Positions 11,480-23,159 of a stretch of 64,000 bases of DNA are shown here, in pieces. A program made the position numbers and the translations under genes. Within the stretch, counting starts at the first letter, position 1; each line of letters opens with the position of its first letter. The stretch comes from Siphonodentalium dalli (Eukaryota > Mollusca > Scaphopoda > Gadilida > Siphonodentaliidae), in the NCBI GenBank assembly GCA_032622095.1, contig CP136065.1:66927675-66991674 (forward strand). Reading direction: 5' to 3'. Below the pieces are notes generated by a model. The model was not told the DNA's origin. It ran no database searches and worked only from the letters and a program-made list of their open reading frames with translations.

Positions 11480-12139
11480 TTAAGTAGATTTGGCAATGGT
11501 AGGTGGTTACCTAGTAACATTGAAACCTCAACAACCTTTAGTGATGCACTATAGTCAATATAAGAATAATATGGCATATTCTGAAAAATTGCCCGAAACT
11601 CCTACCATATTATGAAACACTTATATCAGTTAAATTACCAGAACCTCATACATATGGTATGTTTTCAAATGTGGACATGTCCATAGCAACCACTACACCA
11701 CCCGTTAGGTAACGAATGCGGCAACTTTACTGTCATGTTCACACTAACAATTATAATAATTGATTTCCAATATAAAAATGGTACAGTTTAGTTTGTTATA
11801 ACTACCATAATATCAGTTGTGCATTTTTAGATTTCGGGTATGACCCTAGCAACCGTTACAAGAAATATATAGTAATTTTTTAAGTCGAACCCACTCACAA
11901 CTAATACAATTGTTTCATCATAAAATGATAATGACGTAATTTATATTAGTTTGTGAAAACTGCCACAATATCAGTCAGCTCGGCATTTTTCTATTTCGGA
12001 TGTGTCCCTAGCAACCGTTACCACGCCTGTAAGTAAGAAATATGGTAATATTTCAGCCAGATCTACATGTACTCTAACAACAACTAATATTGTTTTCACT
12101 ATAAAAATGCTGCATGACTCAGTTTAGATTGTTAAAACT
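11480..12139 (-). repeat. Satellite-like tandem repeat, about 160-180 bp units (inverted relative to 22.6 kb)
   Basis: The phrase (c)tagcaaccgtta recurs at 11685, 11848 and 12010, spaced 163 and 162 bases, with a weaker one near 11507. Each unit also has aatatcagt.., gcatttt.agatttcgg and acaattgtttt.a.ataaaatg. The reverse complement of this unit forms the array at 22580-23120. Confidence 0.7.
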
Positions 12140-12500
12140 GATACAAGTCCGATATACGCCAACCACGGAGATCCACGTTACAAATATACAAGTACCTGGT
12201 CTGAAGCTTGGCAACAATTTTATTACTTGTTCCACCAGATATGAACTAGATTAATATTTTGGTTATCCAATTCCCCCCCCCATTGCCCTGCACTAAAACA
12301 GGAATACTTGCAATGTACTGCATTGGTAAGCCACTAGTCGATGAGCAACATCCAATAAACGCTCTTCGTCGCAGGTTAAATTTGTGTTTGTGCTGAATCG
12401 ACACATTTATCAATGTTAGGTTTGAAATTTGCATATTTGTTGTATACAAGGAAGATACACTAGTATTCATACAAATTAGGATTTATATTAATTTTTATAC

Positions 12501-12668
12501 CTGGGCAGGCCTGTTCTCTGCATATGGCGGTCTCTCTAACCGCCCCAGAACACGCCAGTCCGCTATTTTGAGGAATCGGGTTGTTGCAGGCTCGGGTTTG
12601 TGTCAGTGTGCCATCACCACAAGTCACGCTACATGTTCCTGGCGCCCATGCTGACCATCCGCCATTCA
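12501..12668 (-). CDS. TSP1 domain exon in duplicated block (copy 2, exon b)
   Basis: 56 codons, acceptor aaacattag (TAG type) and donor CCCAG/gtataa, phase 1-1. Reads [47 protein letters not shown]; six cysteines. GGG is GDG in this copy. Partner of the exon at 8085. The spacing to exon a (482 bases start to start) is almost the same as in copy 1 (488). Confidence 0.85.
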
Positions 12669-12982
12669 CTAATGTTTAATGCAAGAAATATATATACATT
12701 TACGCATGCTCGATCGGATATGAAGTAGATTATTAATATTTTATTAGCAAATTTTCCCTATTACCCTGCAAATAAAACAGGAATAATTGCAATGTACTGC
12801 ATTGGTAAGCCACCAGTCGATGGGCAACGACAAATACACACTCTTCGTCGCAGGTGAAGTTTACGTTTGTGCTGAATCAACACATTCAACAATGTTATGT
12901 TTGAAATTTGCTACTATTGTTTTTATATAAGGAAGATACACTGGTATTCATAAACAGTTAGGATTTATAGTAATTTTTATAC

Positions 12983-13150
12983 CTGGGCAGGCCTGTTCGC
13001 TGCATCTGTCAGTCTCTGTAGCCGCCCCAGAACACGCTAGTCCGCCATTTTGTGGATTCGGGTTGTTGCAGGCTCGGGCTTGTGTCAGTATGCCACCACC
13101 ACAAGTCACGCTACATGTTCCTGGCGCCCATGCTGACCATCCGCCATTCA
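12983..13150 (-). CDS. TSP1 domain exon in duplicated block (copy 2, exon a)
   Basis: 56 codons, acceptor aaacttcag and donor CCCAG/gtataa, phase 1-1. Reads [47 protein letters not shown]; six cysteines. It is the near-identical partner of the exon at 8573, from which it differs by a few substitutions such as TDRCSEQ for TARCREQ. Flanking intron sequence is equally conserved, so the pair arose by block duplication and not by selection on the exon alone. Confidence 0.85.
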
Positions 13151-13405
13151 CTGAAGTTTGATGCAAGAAATATATATACATTTACACATGCTACATCGGA
13201 TATGAAGTATATTATTAATATTTTATCAGCAAATTTTCTCTATTTCCCTGTAAATAAAACAGGAATAATAATTGCAATGAACGTCATTGATAAGCATCAA
13301 TTCGATGGGCACGACCCATAAACACTTCGCACGAGAAGTTTCATCTCAACCAACAAATGACCTTTATTTAGTTGCGAATAGTAGGTCGAAAATAAATGGA
13401 CATGT

Positions 13406-14120
13406 TAAAAGAATAGGATCGGACTGTCCAGATAAATCTATCAAAATTCTGGGTAAACACATAGATGGAAATTTAAATACCACATGTCTCGACTCTGTAT
13501 GCTATAAATCGGTTAAAAATTGTCCTACCCTTTGATTGTCTTCGAGTGCTATATCTTATTTCAGTACATTATGTGTAATTGGGTTATGGGGGGGTGCTGC
13601 GTATACTCAAAAATCACTTTGTGGTACTACAGAAAAAAACAGTTTATCAATATAAAACGCTACAATAGTCACACAGAACCCATATTTAAAACTAATAACA
13701 TCTTAAAATTACAGGATGAATACAAACAATGGATGTGTCTATTTAAGCTTGACTGGACATGTGCAAACGTACCAAAATCTTTTATTTAATAGCTTTAAAA
13801 TTTATAAAAATGCCAGTATGATATAAGCCCTTGTGTACAATGAAAGAAACAAGAGCTCGCATTAAATTTCCTGATAAAAACTACCCTTACATAAGATTCC
13901 AAAAGAATGGAACTTTATGGATAAAAAGATAGAGTATTCGACCGAAGTCAGCCAAGTTGCGAACTAATTTACAAAATCCATTATTATCAATTATTCTTCG
14001 ACTATTAAGTGCAAAAATAAGTTTTGTCCAGATTGTACAAAATATATACTTTACTCTAATTTTCAATGAACAAGTTAAAAGGAACGAGACTTACTATTAG
14101 ACGACCTTCCGTCATTAGAG
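13406..14120 (+). mobile_element. Decayed non-LTR retrotransposon of a second type (reverse-transcriptase thumb/C-terminal part)
   Basis: Scattered frames give KILGKHIDGNLN, then a hydrophobic stretch, LQKKTVYQYKT, FKTNNILKLQDEYKQWMCLF, RARIKFPDKNYPYIRFQKNG and an end FNEQVKRNET. The order matches LINE reverse transcriptases after the catalytic domain (ILG.HID.nL, ILQKK.iR, lF...iLK..D.y). Many stops. It lacks the Cys/His ending of the other family, so it belongs to another clade. Confidence 0.6.
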
Positions 14121-14361
14121 AAATGAATGTTCATAATGCCTGATATTTTCATTTCATTTTCACAGTACACTATATTGCAGCGTGCCTATATTCAGTGCTA
14201 AATAATTAATGATTTATAAAACATTGTCTATTTAACCAATCTTGTCACATGATATCTAAATCTATTTGCCCTTGTATTATATTTTAGTAATGAACAAGGA
14301 ATATAACATAATTAGTCGAGTTCTCACGCGTCAAGATCAGTTATAAAATAATTCCGAGAAT

Positions 14362-14921
14362 CAGGGGGGGGGGGGGTCGGAAAAAAAATTCAGGCACGTA
14401 TGGCATTTTTTCCCTTTCGATCATTTTTTGTACCCACCCACCCCCACCGCCAAATTTTGTTCCGTTTTCGGCAGTTTTTTCCGACCATTTTTTGACACCC
14501 ACCCCCCCTTTTAACACTAAAACAGAGATTTGCGGGGGGAAATTCACTGTAAACAGCTGTATATGAATTTCTGTGCATACTATTTATCATGGATGTTAAC
14601 ATGGACATGTAAATAGGAATGAGTAATTTTGAGGTCATTCGGCCAAAAAAACATGGCTGCCAGCGGCCATCTTGGATTTTAAAATTTGCAACCAAATACA
14701 ACACGATAACTGCCTGCAGTCAGTTTACCAGTTAGAATTACATTATTTCTCTCATTCAAACTGATTCAAAGTGGTTTTGAAGTCCAACTCATTGCCAAAA
14801 CACTAAAAACAAGCAGGAATTTTTTTTTTTAGTTGCGGAAAAAATTGCTTGTTGGTGGCTTTGACCACCCACCCACCCCGGCATACGTGCCGGAAGAAAT
14901 TTTTTCACCCCCCCCCCCCTG
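14362..14921. mobile_element. Poly-G-ended MITE, copy A, 7-bp target duplication
   Basis: Starts CAGGGGGGGGGGG and ends CCCCCCCCCCCTG. Just inside, aaaaaaaattcaggcacgta is the inverted match of tacgtgccggaagaaatttt. It is flanked by cgagaat on both sides (14355-14361 and 14922-14928). About 560 bases, no coding capacity. The copy at 55052-55573 is nearly identical. Confidence 0.85.
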
Positions 14922-14929
14922 CGAGAATC

Positions 14930-17171
14930 AGCAAAAGTTGTGTTATTCTTGGTGAGACAGGAAGACGACCTGCAGGGGTCAATACTATGAAACTTTTTCT
15001 TTGTAAGAATCTACAATTGTTTGTAAGAAATAACAATTTATCATTCCGCCAATACTATGAACCTACGATTACAAACATAAATCACAAATAGTACGTGTTC
15101 TTTGTATTTACAAATATCTCCAATCACAAAGAATGTTCGAGTACTATGAAACATAATTTTTCAGTTTTCGCACCCTTAACACGGATAATATATATATCTA
15201 TGATACGCAGGGACGTGGCGACAAGGGGTCGATTCACCCCCTCGGGAAAATATTTTGTCAGCTGGAAATTTCAAGCACAACCCACAGGGACGTCGCGACA
15301 AGGGGGTCGGGTTATGTTTCTCGCTCCAAACATTTTATCAACACGTTCAACAGCTGGAAATTTGATACCTGAAACAACATGAATTGGAAATTTTACAACA
15401 ATAGGTTGAACTTGTTCTGTTATTTTGTTTTTTCCAACAATTTATTAGGGGGTATGTTTTGTTTTAGACCAACATTTGCATATTTACCTCCTTTGGTCAA
15501 AAGTTTGGATTGAAATGGCCTATATTTAGAAATTGTCAAACCTTATGGGGTGTCAGCTTGGATGTGATGTAGCAGTATGTGTTCCTTGTAACTACTGAAA
15601 TTACCCAATTTATTGAAAGTTACAACGTTAAGAACTTGTCTAGAATGTCTATATAGGGTGTCAAACATAAATTGTCGATTTTCACATCCTTAAACCAGAG
15701 CATATAACCATCTGATTCGCAGGGATGTAGCCCCCTTATGAAAATGTGTTATCAATGGAAATCTCATAAACAGGGACATGGCGATAGTGGTCTTGGGAAC
15801 ACGATGCCTGGCACATTACAGCTGTTCAGAATAGGATGGGGCGAGTAGCCGCCAAATCGTATGAGTCACAACATCTCTGACAAAAGTTAGTGATTAATAC
15901 AAATAGTGAGTAATACTTGCGGATTATAGCCAACATTAGCATGTAACATGTACTTACCATAATCAATGATATATCCAAGAATGGATAAAAATGACTCGTG
16001 TTCCCGATGTGAGTATGATTTTTCGCTCAAGAATGCATTGCGGATTATCCTTTGAGTTTCAATCGTCGACGCGAATGCATTTGGTCACGGTAAAGGACAC
16101 GAATACGAAGATGCAAGCACATTTTTCATAAATGACTAGAGCATAAATGCAGTGACGTGGCAAGATGCTCTTTTTTTTTTCGAAACGTCGATATCCAACT
16201 GTATCCCCACCCCTCAATTATAAACAATTATAAAATTGTTTACCCCGGACGGCTTCTGATTTTCAAGCTGTAACAGTAACTTGTGCAGCCCCGCCCCTTG
16301 GATTGGACATATTGACTAAATATGACTAACTTAGTGTTAGTCACAAACGTTTTGAGTAACTTTGGTCAATTATTGGAATTATTTGCACATAATTCAGCAA
16401 CTTTAATTTACGCCTTCCAATTGACTAAGAAAAGTCCCCATTCCTTAGTCGTTATGACTAACATCACCCTAGTAATTTTGATTAATGTTATGCCTCAGTC
16501 ATGTTGGCTGAACTAAGTCAGTCATCCTGAGGAAAAACGTTTGACTAACATATGTTAGTCATATTGACTAAGTTTTGTTATCAGCGTAGAAAAATTAAAA
16601 TACTTTCCTCTTGATATACGATTCCATCGTTATGTGGAATTTATAGGCATTGTTTTGTTCAAAGGGTGCATATGGAAATTATAGGATGGACAACCCGTCG
16701 CCAAACTGAGCCCATATAGCCACGTCCCTATCTAGATATATTATAAGATATCGGAGCAGTTTGATATTATAAAATGACACTCCTTTTGGTTTGGTATGGT
16801 TTATTAGGGTTTATCAACGTTCTAGCCGCTATGCCACACACGACGTTGTCAATTTTACGGGTGGAGGAAAGACCACGCAGAGGCTCGATTTCACCGAGAA
16901 ATCGTCCCACTGCGTGTAGAAACCACCGACCCCCGGAAAGCAACTGACAAACTTGCCCAGATACACGATTCCGGTCACCCTCCATATGACGGGGTTAGAA
17001 CCAGCTTCGTCAGCGCTGGACGCCATGTAACAGTGTAGTGCACCTGTCATTCTACCGACTGGCACTCTAACGCACCACTCCTATAACCGAGACCATTAGC
17101 ACGTCCCTGCTTCGATACACCCCTCCCGATAAAATGGAGCCACGTTACTGCCTCGATGTGTTATGATAAGA
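14930..17171. other. Intron with repeated GGGACGTGGCGACA motifs and a TGACTAA cluster
   Basis: The motif cagggacgtggcgacaaggg or a variant is found near 15208, 15283, 15720, 15772, 16150 and, inverted, near 16727 and 17100; these may be ends of nested small elements. The segment 16311-16575 is listed separately. No exon recognised. Confidence 0.4.
16311..16575. repeat. Cluster of TGACTAA / TTAGTCA heptamers
   Basis: In about 265 bases the strings ttgactaa, tgactaac, gttagtca, cttagtcg and aactaagtcagtcat recur, at least ten in all. A palindromic pair gactaacatatgttagtc lies near the right end. It may be a simple repeat or a clustered protein-binding site; the heptamer differs from the bZIP site TGACTCA by one base. 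Confidence 0.5.
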
Positions 17172-17217
17172 GTAGCGGATCAGTTTGAAATAATAGGATG
17201 GTCACAATATATATAAT
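17172..17217. repeat. 46-bp direct repeat, left copy
   Basis: Identical to 18777-18822 (starts gtagcggatcag, ends atatatataat). Together they bracket a LINE fragment. Confidence 0.9.
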
Positions 17218-18776
17218 ATATCTTTAATTATCCTCCATTACTGAAGATTGTATATATGAACACAATTATAATATAGTATATAAAGAACATAATACAACCG
17301 GTCATACATGTATCAACAAATCAAAGTATTTACATATAAATACAATTCTCGAGTTGGGTCTGCGCTCTTATCTGCATGTACCGTCCAAATCAAAGCAGTT
17401 CAGCATGACTGCATGCATTGCAATGCTACAAGCGCAATTGCCAGCGCCATATGGGTGGGTACACACACATAAGGGCACGCAACCGCCTTCGTTTGCGTAT
17501 TCGCGTACGCACGTGCATCTGGACGCGCATTACAATCGGTCACGACATCCTGTCATCTCCCAATAACCAGAAGAATGACAAACGACTTGCATCGTCATTC
17601 CACTGGCCACTGAATCCGACAGAATGGGACGCGCGCATCCACATACACAGACGCACGTATACGCAACTCACGCCATATATGATTGGATATTGAATGCCTT
17701 TATATGGCGTGTGTGATTAATATATAATATAAATCATGTGGTTGTCAGAATTGGTTACATATATATATATATATATATAGATGGACGTCACGACAAGGTT
17801 ACGCATATAACAAGTGAAGTATAGTGAGATATATAACTATACATCGAAATGTTACTTCGATTACAGTAGTTTAGTGTATATCTATAAAGTAAACATGAAG
17901 GGTACGTGTACTGGTCGATATATAGTGTATGAATAACAAGAATGTCGAGCTTGCACTATATTAAGTAATACCGGTCATACCAGCATACAGATAATAAGCC
18001 TGCCACATTTTTACAACATGTTGGAAAATTTGAATTGGAATGTCATCATCTGTAATCAATTGATCGCCCTCAATTTCTGATAAGTTCCCAAGGAGCACAC
18101 TTAATTTGGCTTCTCTTGATAACGTATCGTATTTGATGTAGGCGTTAATCCCAAGTGCATCCATAATAAAATATTCCATCTCATTTCTAAATGAATACAT
18201 GGGTGTGCACTCAATGAATATGTGAGATAAAATATCGGACGTGGTAGAACCACAATTCGTACAGGATATTTCTCTGTTAATTCCTATTTGGCTTATCAAT
18301 TTGCCAATCGTTAGATAAATGGTCTTGTCTTCTGGATGCGATTTACATAGGCGCCAAACATAAGATATACATAAGTCTGTGTATTATATTGAAGAGTGAG
18401 AGACTTGGGTCAGAATTTGTTCTTGACTTCCACGCATCATCGTGTGATGTTACCATTCCCATGTTAAAAATTTGTTTCCATGATTTTTTGTCCGGAAAAC
18501 AAGACTCTGTGGCAAATTGGTTAAGGTAGTACGAAAAATCATATCGTTCAAGTATTTGCATTATGTCACAAAAATAGTTATGGAAACACGATGAGCTAGT
18601 GGTAGGCAAAAGCATGTATTCATACATTCTATGGAGGAAAACTTGTTTAACAGTTTTGTGATTGTTACATTCGACATTACACAGTGATGATAATAGTGAC
18701 AATTTCTTTTTATGTATGTAGAATTCTAGTGAATGAATTCCAAGTAAGCCAAGAGAAATGTCGGTTCGGGTCCTGG
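17218..18776 (-). mobile_element. 5'-truncated non-LTR retrotransposon between 46-bp direct repeats
   Basis: On the minus strand a frame begins at the edge of the right repeat (RTRTDISLGLLGIHSLEFYI) and continues to about 18343. After a frame break a second frame (18299-17961) holds the terminal Cys/His motif REISCTNCGSTTSDILSHIF then IECTPM. It ends with DDDIPIQIFQHVVKMWQAYY and LYAGMTG. The remaining 0.74 kb to 17218 would be the 3' UTR; it contains tandem gtac/atat-rich sequence and (ta)n at 17759-17779. Only one or two breaks interrupt the frame, so it is younger than the other LINE pieces here. Confidence 0.75.
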
Positions 18777-18822
18777 GTAGCGGATCAGTTTGAAATAATA
18801 GGATGGTCACAATATATATAAT
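18777..18822. repeat. 46-bp direct repeat, right copy
   Basis: Exact repeat of 17172-17217; flanking bases differ on both outer sides. Confidence 0.9.
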
Positions 18823-19834
18823 GCTATACCATCAAAATATAATATTTTATTTTCACAAACTGAATAATTGTAAATTTGTAATTTGTAAAAACAATGATAC
18901 CAAAATGTTTGTAGTACTCGGCATTACACTGACTTGTACTTACATACACACACTACAAACGAACCGTTTAATTGTTAACTTGCGCAGACAAGTGGTCATC
19001 AACTTAGCAATCCGTGAACCGATTGGATAGCTCTGATAAGCGTTCACCTCTCAACTTATGATTGGTTATTTCTTTTGTAACTTTGGCCCGCCGTGATTCA
19101 ATATATTGTTAATCACTCACAGGCAAAAGTTTGTCCGTAAGCAATCTACAATAATCAACAGTAGATCTTTGTGAAATTTGCGAGATTTTGTTAGCTCATC
19201 GTTTCATAGTACCGGCGTTCTCACTAATCACAATATGATAGCACGCATTGTAACTTCCCCATATAAATTGTTGTCAGTTATTTTAGCTCTATATACATGT
19301 CCGTCTAATTTGAACTGGTATTCAGATAACACTGATAACATGTGCATGGGAGCAGAGTGGGGAGTTAGTTTTTTCTAAGTTTTACAGCTGCCTTTTAGGG
19401 GTTTCACCTCTCGCCCAGTCTAAGGTATTACAATAATACGGCTAAATTTTCCCTGTACTATGAAACCACTGTGATAGTTAACACAAATTTGTAATTACAA
19501 ATTAATAAATACAATTTGTATTTACAGGTATAAAATTGTTCATAGTATTGACCCCAGGCTGGATAGGTAATGTTGCCTCCACATGGCATATCAGCCCTTT
19601 CTTATTGTGTATACTTTTTTATTTAATATACTACGTGTATGTTAGACCATGAAATACAGAATTCTGTTTCTGATAATAAAACAGGAACAACGAACGGCAT
19701 TGGCGAGCCACTATTCGATGGGCATCGACCAATAATCTCGCTTCGACGCACGTGAAGTTTCAGGTTTGTGCTGAATCAATGGTATGCTTGAAATTTGCAT
19801 GATGTGAAATTAGGGTTTCTATTTATATTTATAC
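18823..19834. other. Intron sequence with an inverted element end
   Basis: Segment 19437-19560 ends in gttcatagtattgacccc, the inverse of ggggtcaatactatgaa at 14974. The stretch 19675-19760 is the block that accompanies TSP1 exons. The rest is unassigned. Confidence 0.4.
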
Positions 19835-20002
19835 CTGTGCAGGACTGTTCTCTGCATATGGCGGTCTCTGTAACCGCCCCAGGACACGCCAGTCCGCCAT
19901 TTTGAGGAATCGGGTTGGTGCAGGCTCGGGTTCGTGTCAGTGTACCTCCACCGCAAGTCACGCTACATGTTCCTGCCGCCCATGCTGACCATCCGCCATT
20001 CA
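19835..20002 (-). CDS. TSP1 domain exon
   Basis: 56 codons between acceptor ttaaacag and donor CACAG/gtataa, phase 1-1. Reads [39 protein letters not shown] and CREQSCTG; six cysteines and WSAW intact. Ends SCTG like the exon at 31010, while the 8-13 kb copies end ACPG. This one therefore groups with the 31 kb exon at its 3' end. An intron block with the string cattggcgagccactattcg lies about 110 bases to its left, as near every TSP1 exon here. Confidence 0.85.
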
Positions 20003-20357
20003 CTGTTTAATGTAATAAATATATATATACATGTACCTGGTTTGAAGCTTAACAATTCGTTAGAAATTTTCCACCGAATATGAAGTCGCTTATTAATATT
20101 CTTATTACTTTTTTCCCATTATCCCACAAATATAACCGGAATAATTGCAATGAACGCCATTGCTATATGCCACTATTCGATGGACAGCAACCAATAAACT
20201 CTATTCGTCTCGCGTGATGTTGAAGGTTTGTGTTGAATCAACACATTTAACAATGCCATGCTTAAATTTGCAAATACGAATTAATATTTTATTAAAAAGA
20301 TGATATTCTAGTATTCTAGTATTCATACAAACGTAGGATATATATTTTTATATGTAC

Positions 20358-20531
20358 CTGGGCAGGCCGGTTCGCTGCAGCTGGAGGTCTCTGCAGCCGC
20401 CCCATAACACGCCAGTCCGCCATTTTGTGGAATCGGGTTGTTGCAGGCTCGGGTTCGTGTCAATGTGCCTCCACCGCAAGGCACGCTACATGTTCCTGCC
20501 GCCCATGCCGACCATCCGCCATTCACGGATG
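20358..20531 (-). CDS. TSP1 domain exon
   Basis: 58 codons, donor CCCAG/gtacat, phase 1-1. It reads [39 protein letters not shown] and CSEPACPG with six cysteines. The normally conserved Thr of CSVTC is Pro here. That Thr is a common O-fucosylation position in TSP1 repeats, so this copy would lack the modification. The expected acceptor is CG in place of AG. The nearest usable AG is six bases upstream in frame (ttaag/CATCCG), giving the edge at 20531. It lies 0.35 kb from the next TSP1 exon and 0.4 kb from the SRCR at 20958. Confidence 0.78.
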
Positions 20532-20957
20532 CTTAATGTAAGAGATATCTATAAATGTAGCCGGTTTTATGTTTAACAATAATATGACCCACTGGATATG
20601 ATGTAAAGTTATTCATATTTTGATTAGCAAATTCCCCCACATTACCGTGCAAATACTAACATGAATAATGAAGCGCAATGGACGGCACTGTTACAGCCAC
20701 TGTGCGATAGTTAACAATAACCTATGTATAGGCTCTTATCATCACAAATGAAGTTTTATGTTTCTGCTGATTTAATACATTTAACAATTTAATGCATGAA
20801 ATTTATATAATGATATTTTTTCTAGAGAATGATGTAATATTATTCATAAAAAGTTAGGACTTATATTCTCTGTAAATGTTTCCATTTAGATTTCAATGAA
20901 AGCGGCTGTATACGAGCATGCAATATTTCTTTTTTGTTTATGACATTTATAACTTAC

Positions 20958-21269
20958 ATGTACTTTGACATTCTACTCCAGCGTCCTCGCGATGACCACA
21001 GTTATGTACACCCCACCCTTGATGTGGACAATCATATATTGAATTCTCGCTTCCGGTACATGCCACATTGTCCAGCAGAATACTTCCTGTCCCCTGTCCG
21101 TATGCCGCTGAAGATCTGGCAACGCCTCCTGTCAATCCCAGCATTCTACACACGACTCGTGCGTCTGTGTTACCCCATGCATCATCGCATATTGTTCCCC
21201 ATTGTCCACTCCTGTACACTTCCACTCGCCCGGTTGTTCTACCATTACCACCAACTAATCGCACAGGAT
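20958..21269 (-). CDS. SRCR domain exon
   Basis: 104 codons from acceptor cttatttcag to donor gtaagt, phase 1-1. Complete SRCR with MRLVGG-like start ([19 protein letters not shown]), [33 protein letters not shown] and [12 protein letters not shown]; six cysteines. The exon end carries six extra bases relative to the other SRCR exons (GTCAAAgtacat before gtaagt). Either the domain gains two residues or the earlier gtacat is used as donor at 20963; both keep the frame. It is closest in sequence to the exons at 3223 and 32205. A repeat-filled intron of about 8 kb separates it from the SRCR at 29539. Confidence 0.83.
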
Positions 21270-21299
21270 CTGAAATAAGCCGTACATAATTATATACTA

Positions 21300-21927
21300 T
21301 TGTACTAGTCTCAGGCCTAGACTACACGCGCACGAGGTCAAACGCGTCGATCGGAGGTTGTGCCCATGCTACCAATATGCCGGCATCGGGGAAATAGTTA
21401 TCAAAGAATTAAGAAAACTACTATAAAATGCTTGCAATAATTGAATTCTTATTTATTTAATATTATGCATCGAAACACAAACGACGTTACCGGATTAAAC
21501 TTGTATTGACCGTTCACATGGCCAATCAATACGATACCCATCAGATTTTTCATAACATTTTTACACGCTTTCTCGTTAGTTTCCAATCCAATAGCACCAG
21601 CACGCGATTAACATGGTCTCATATGAGAATTGCTCAATAATCCTCGTTGAATAATGGTGTGGAATATAAATGCGGTTTGAAATGATGGTTGGTCGTTTCA
21701 ACTTTTATATGGCCGCATGGTGTGAAAACTATTGTTATCATATATATCGTATTTGATCTTATCCGGTCGTGTTAAGTGTGAAATACCGAGTCAAATGCCC
21801 ACGTGGTCTTAACATGACGTTGTATCGTCAAACTGATAATGAACATTACATTTGAAGACTAAAGTTACATCAACAAAAATGTCGAGAGGTTAGGCTTCTG
21901 TAACAATTCATGGTGGGGATATAGTCC
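21300..21927. other. Unassigned intron sequence
   Basis: Partly related to 2925-3020 (21805-21910). No exon or element end identified. Confidence 0.35.
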
Positions 21928-22340
21928 AGGCACATTAGACGTGGAAGGAGAAAAGTAAGGAAATAAATCGGGGAAAGCTGATTTTTTAAATATTATTTAG
22001 GCCATATCATCGCGGACGCGACACGAAAAGTCCCCTAAAATCCGAGTTGAGCTTTCTGAGTTAAACCATTTTTTCCATATAAAAAAAAAAAACTTATATT
22101 TTTCACAATCATGGGAATAATGGGATGCTATAAAATAATTTCAACAGAAACATAACAAATGTACTCAATGTTGTTCAATACACACGTCTCGAACCAGAGA
22201 TACTAATTCAACGGGGGGGATTTGAATGAATTTCGCAGATATGGATATAAAATAACATAATGACCCCAAAAAATGAAGATTGTTTTTCAGACAAACTGTC
22301 CTATTCGATGTCAAATTTCTCGGGCCACTAGTCACATAGG
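21928..22340 (+). repeat. Dispersed repeat, present inverted at 38160-38540
   Basis: Begins tagtccaggcacattagacg and contains aaagctgatttttt, cgcggacgcgacacgaaaag and tcccctaaaatccgagttga, all found in reverse complement at 38340-38537. A third, partial copy is at about 36005-36130. Terminal repeats were not defined. Confidence 0.6.
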
Positions 22341-22579
22341 CGCGAGCAATTTGTTTTAAAAATGCACAGATATCACTCCTTCAATATCGTATGCGAAATT
22401 AGCGACTATACCTATGATAAGTGGCTACTACTTGAAAAACACAACCCTACCCCGTAAACTGGCGCTCATCACATTTTGCTCTTCCGCTAGTCCAAGCGCT
22501 TGTTGTAGAAAACACCACAACCGTAGAATAAGGTGAAAAAAGCATGAAACTTGGCACATATGTTCCTTATACGCTACTG

Positions 22580-23120
22580 TTCATATTCATATGTGGCGAC
22601 ATTCTCGACAGGCTCTTGGCAACGGTTGCTAGGCAACTACCCGAAATCGAATTAATGCATATGACTGATATGTGCGAGTTCTAACAAACTAAACTACGTC
22701 GTGTAGCATTTTTATGGTGAAAATAATTGTTGAGTTTTGACCTGACTGACAAGTTACCATATATCTTACTTACAGGGGATGACGGTTGCTAGGGACACAC
22801 CCACAATCTAAAAATGCACATATGACTGTTATGATGGTATCTTTAAGAAACTAAACCACACCAAATAGCACGTTTATGTTGAAAACAATTATAATAGTTG
22901 TTATTAGTGTTGAGCTGGCTGAAGAAAATAACATATAATTCTTACCTATACGGGTGGTAACTGTTGCCAGGTGATACCCGAAATACAAAAATGCACATAT
23001 GATTGATATTATGGTAGTTTTAACTAAACTCGTTTTTTATGGTGAAAACAATTACAAATGTTGTTAGTGTGAGCCTAACCAGAATGTGCTACAAATTTAG
23101 TTTGCATATGGGTACAATTA
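22580..23120 (+). repeat. Satellite-like tandem repeat, about 160-180 bp units
   Basis: acggttgct recurs at 22622 and 22782, with a variant (actgttgcc) at 22960. Each is followed by agggacacacccgaaatc, aaaaatgcacatatgactga and taacaaactaaac. Same family as 11480-12139, opposite orientation. Confidence 0.7.
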
Positions 23121-23159
23121 TCAGTTCAGATATCGGGAATTCATAGTGAGTATAAAAGT

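Larger units (their letters stand above)
12140..13405. repeat. Block duplication, copy 2 (two TSP1 exons plus introns)
   Basis: Direct copy of 7735-8995. It is followed by a different retrotransposon remnant from the one after copy 1, so the right-hand neighbour changed after the duplication or the two copies were inserted into different surroundings. Confidence 0.8.

Noticed and set aside
11700-12140. Centromeric satellite
   Set aside because: Only three to four units are present at each of two places, so a large satellite array is not supported.
20934-21278. Plus-strand frame of 114 codons, and similar ones at 3205-3474 and 32181-32477
   Set aside because: They are antisense to the SRCR exons and resemble each other only because the exons do. 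The minus strand has the conserved cysteines, the phase and the splice sites.
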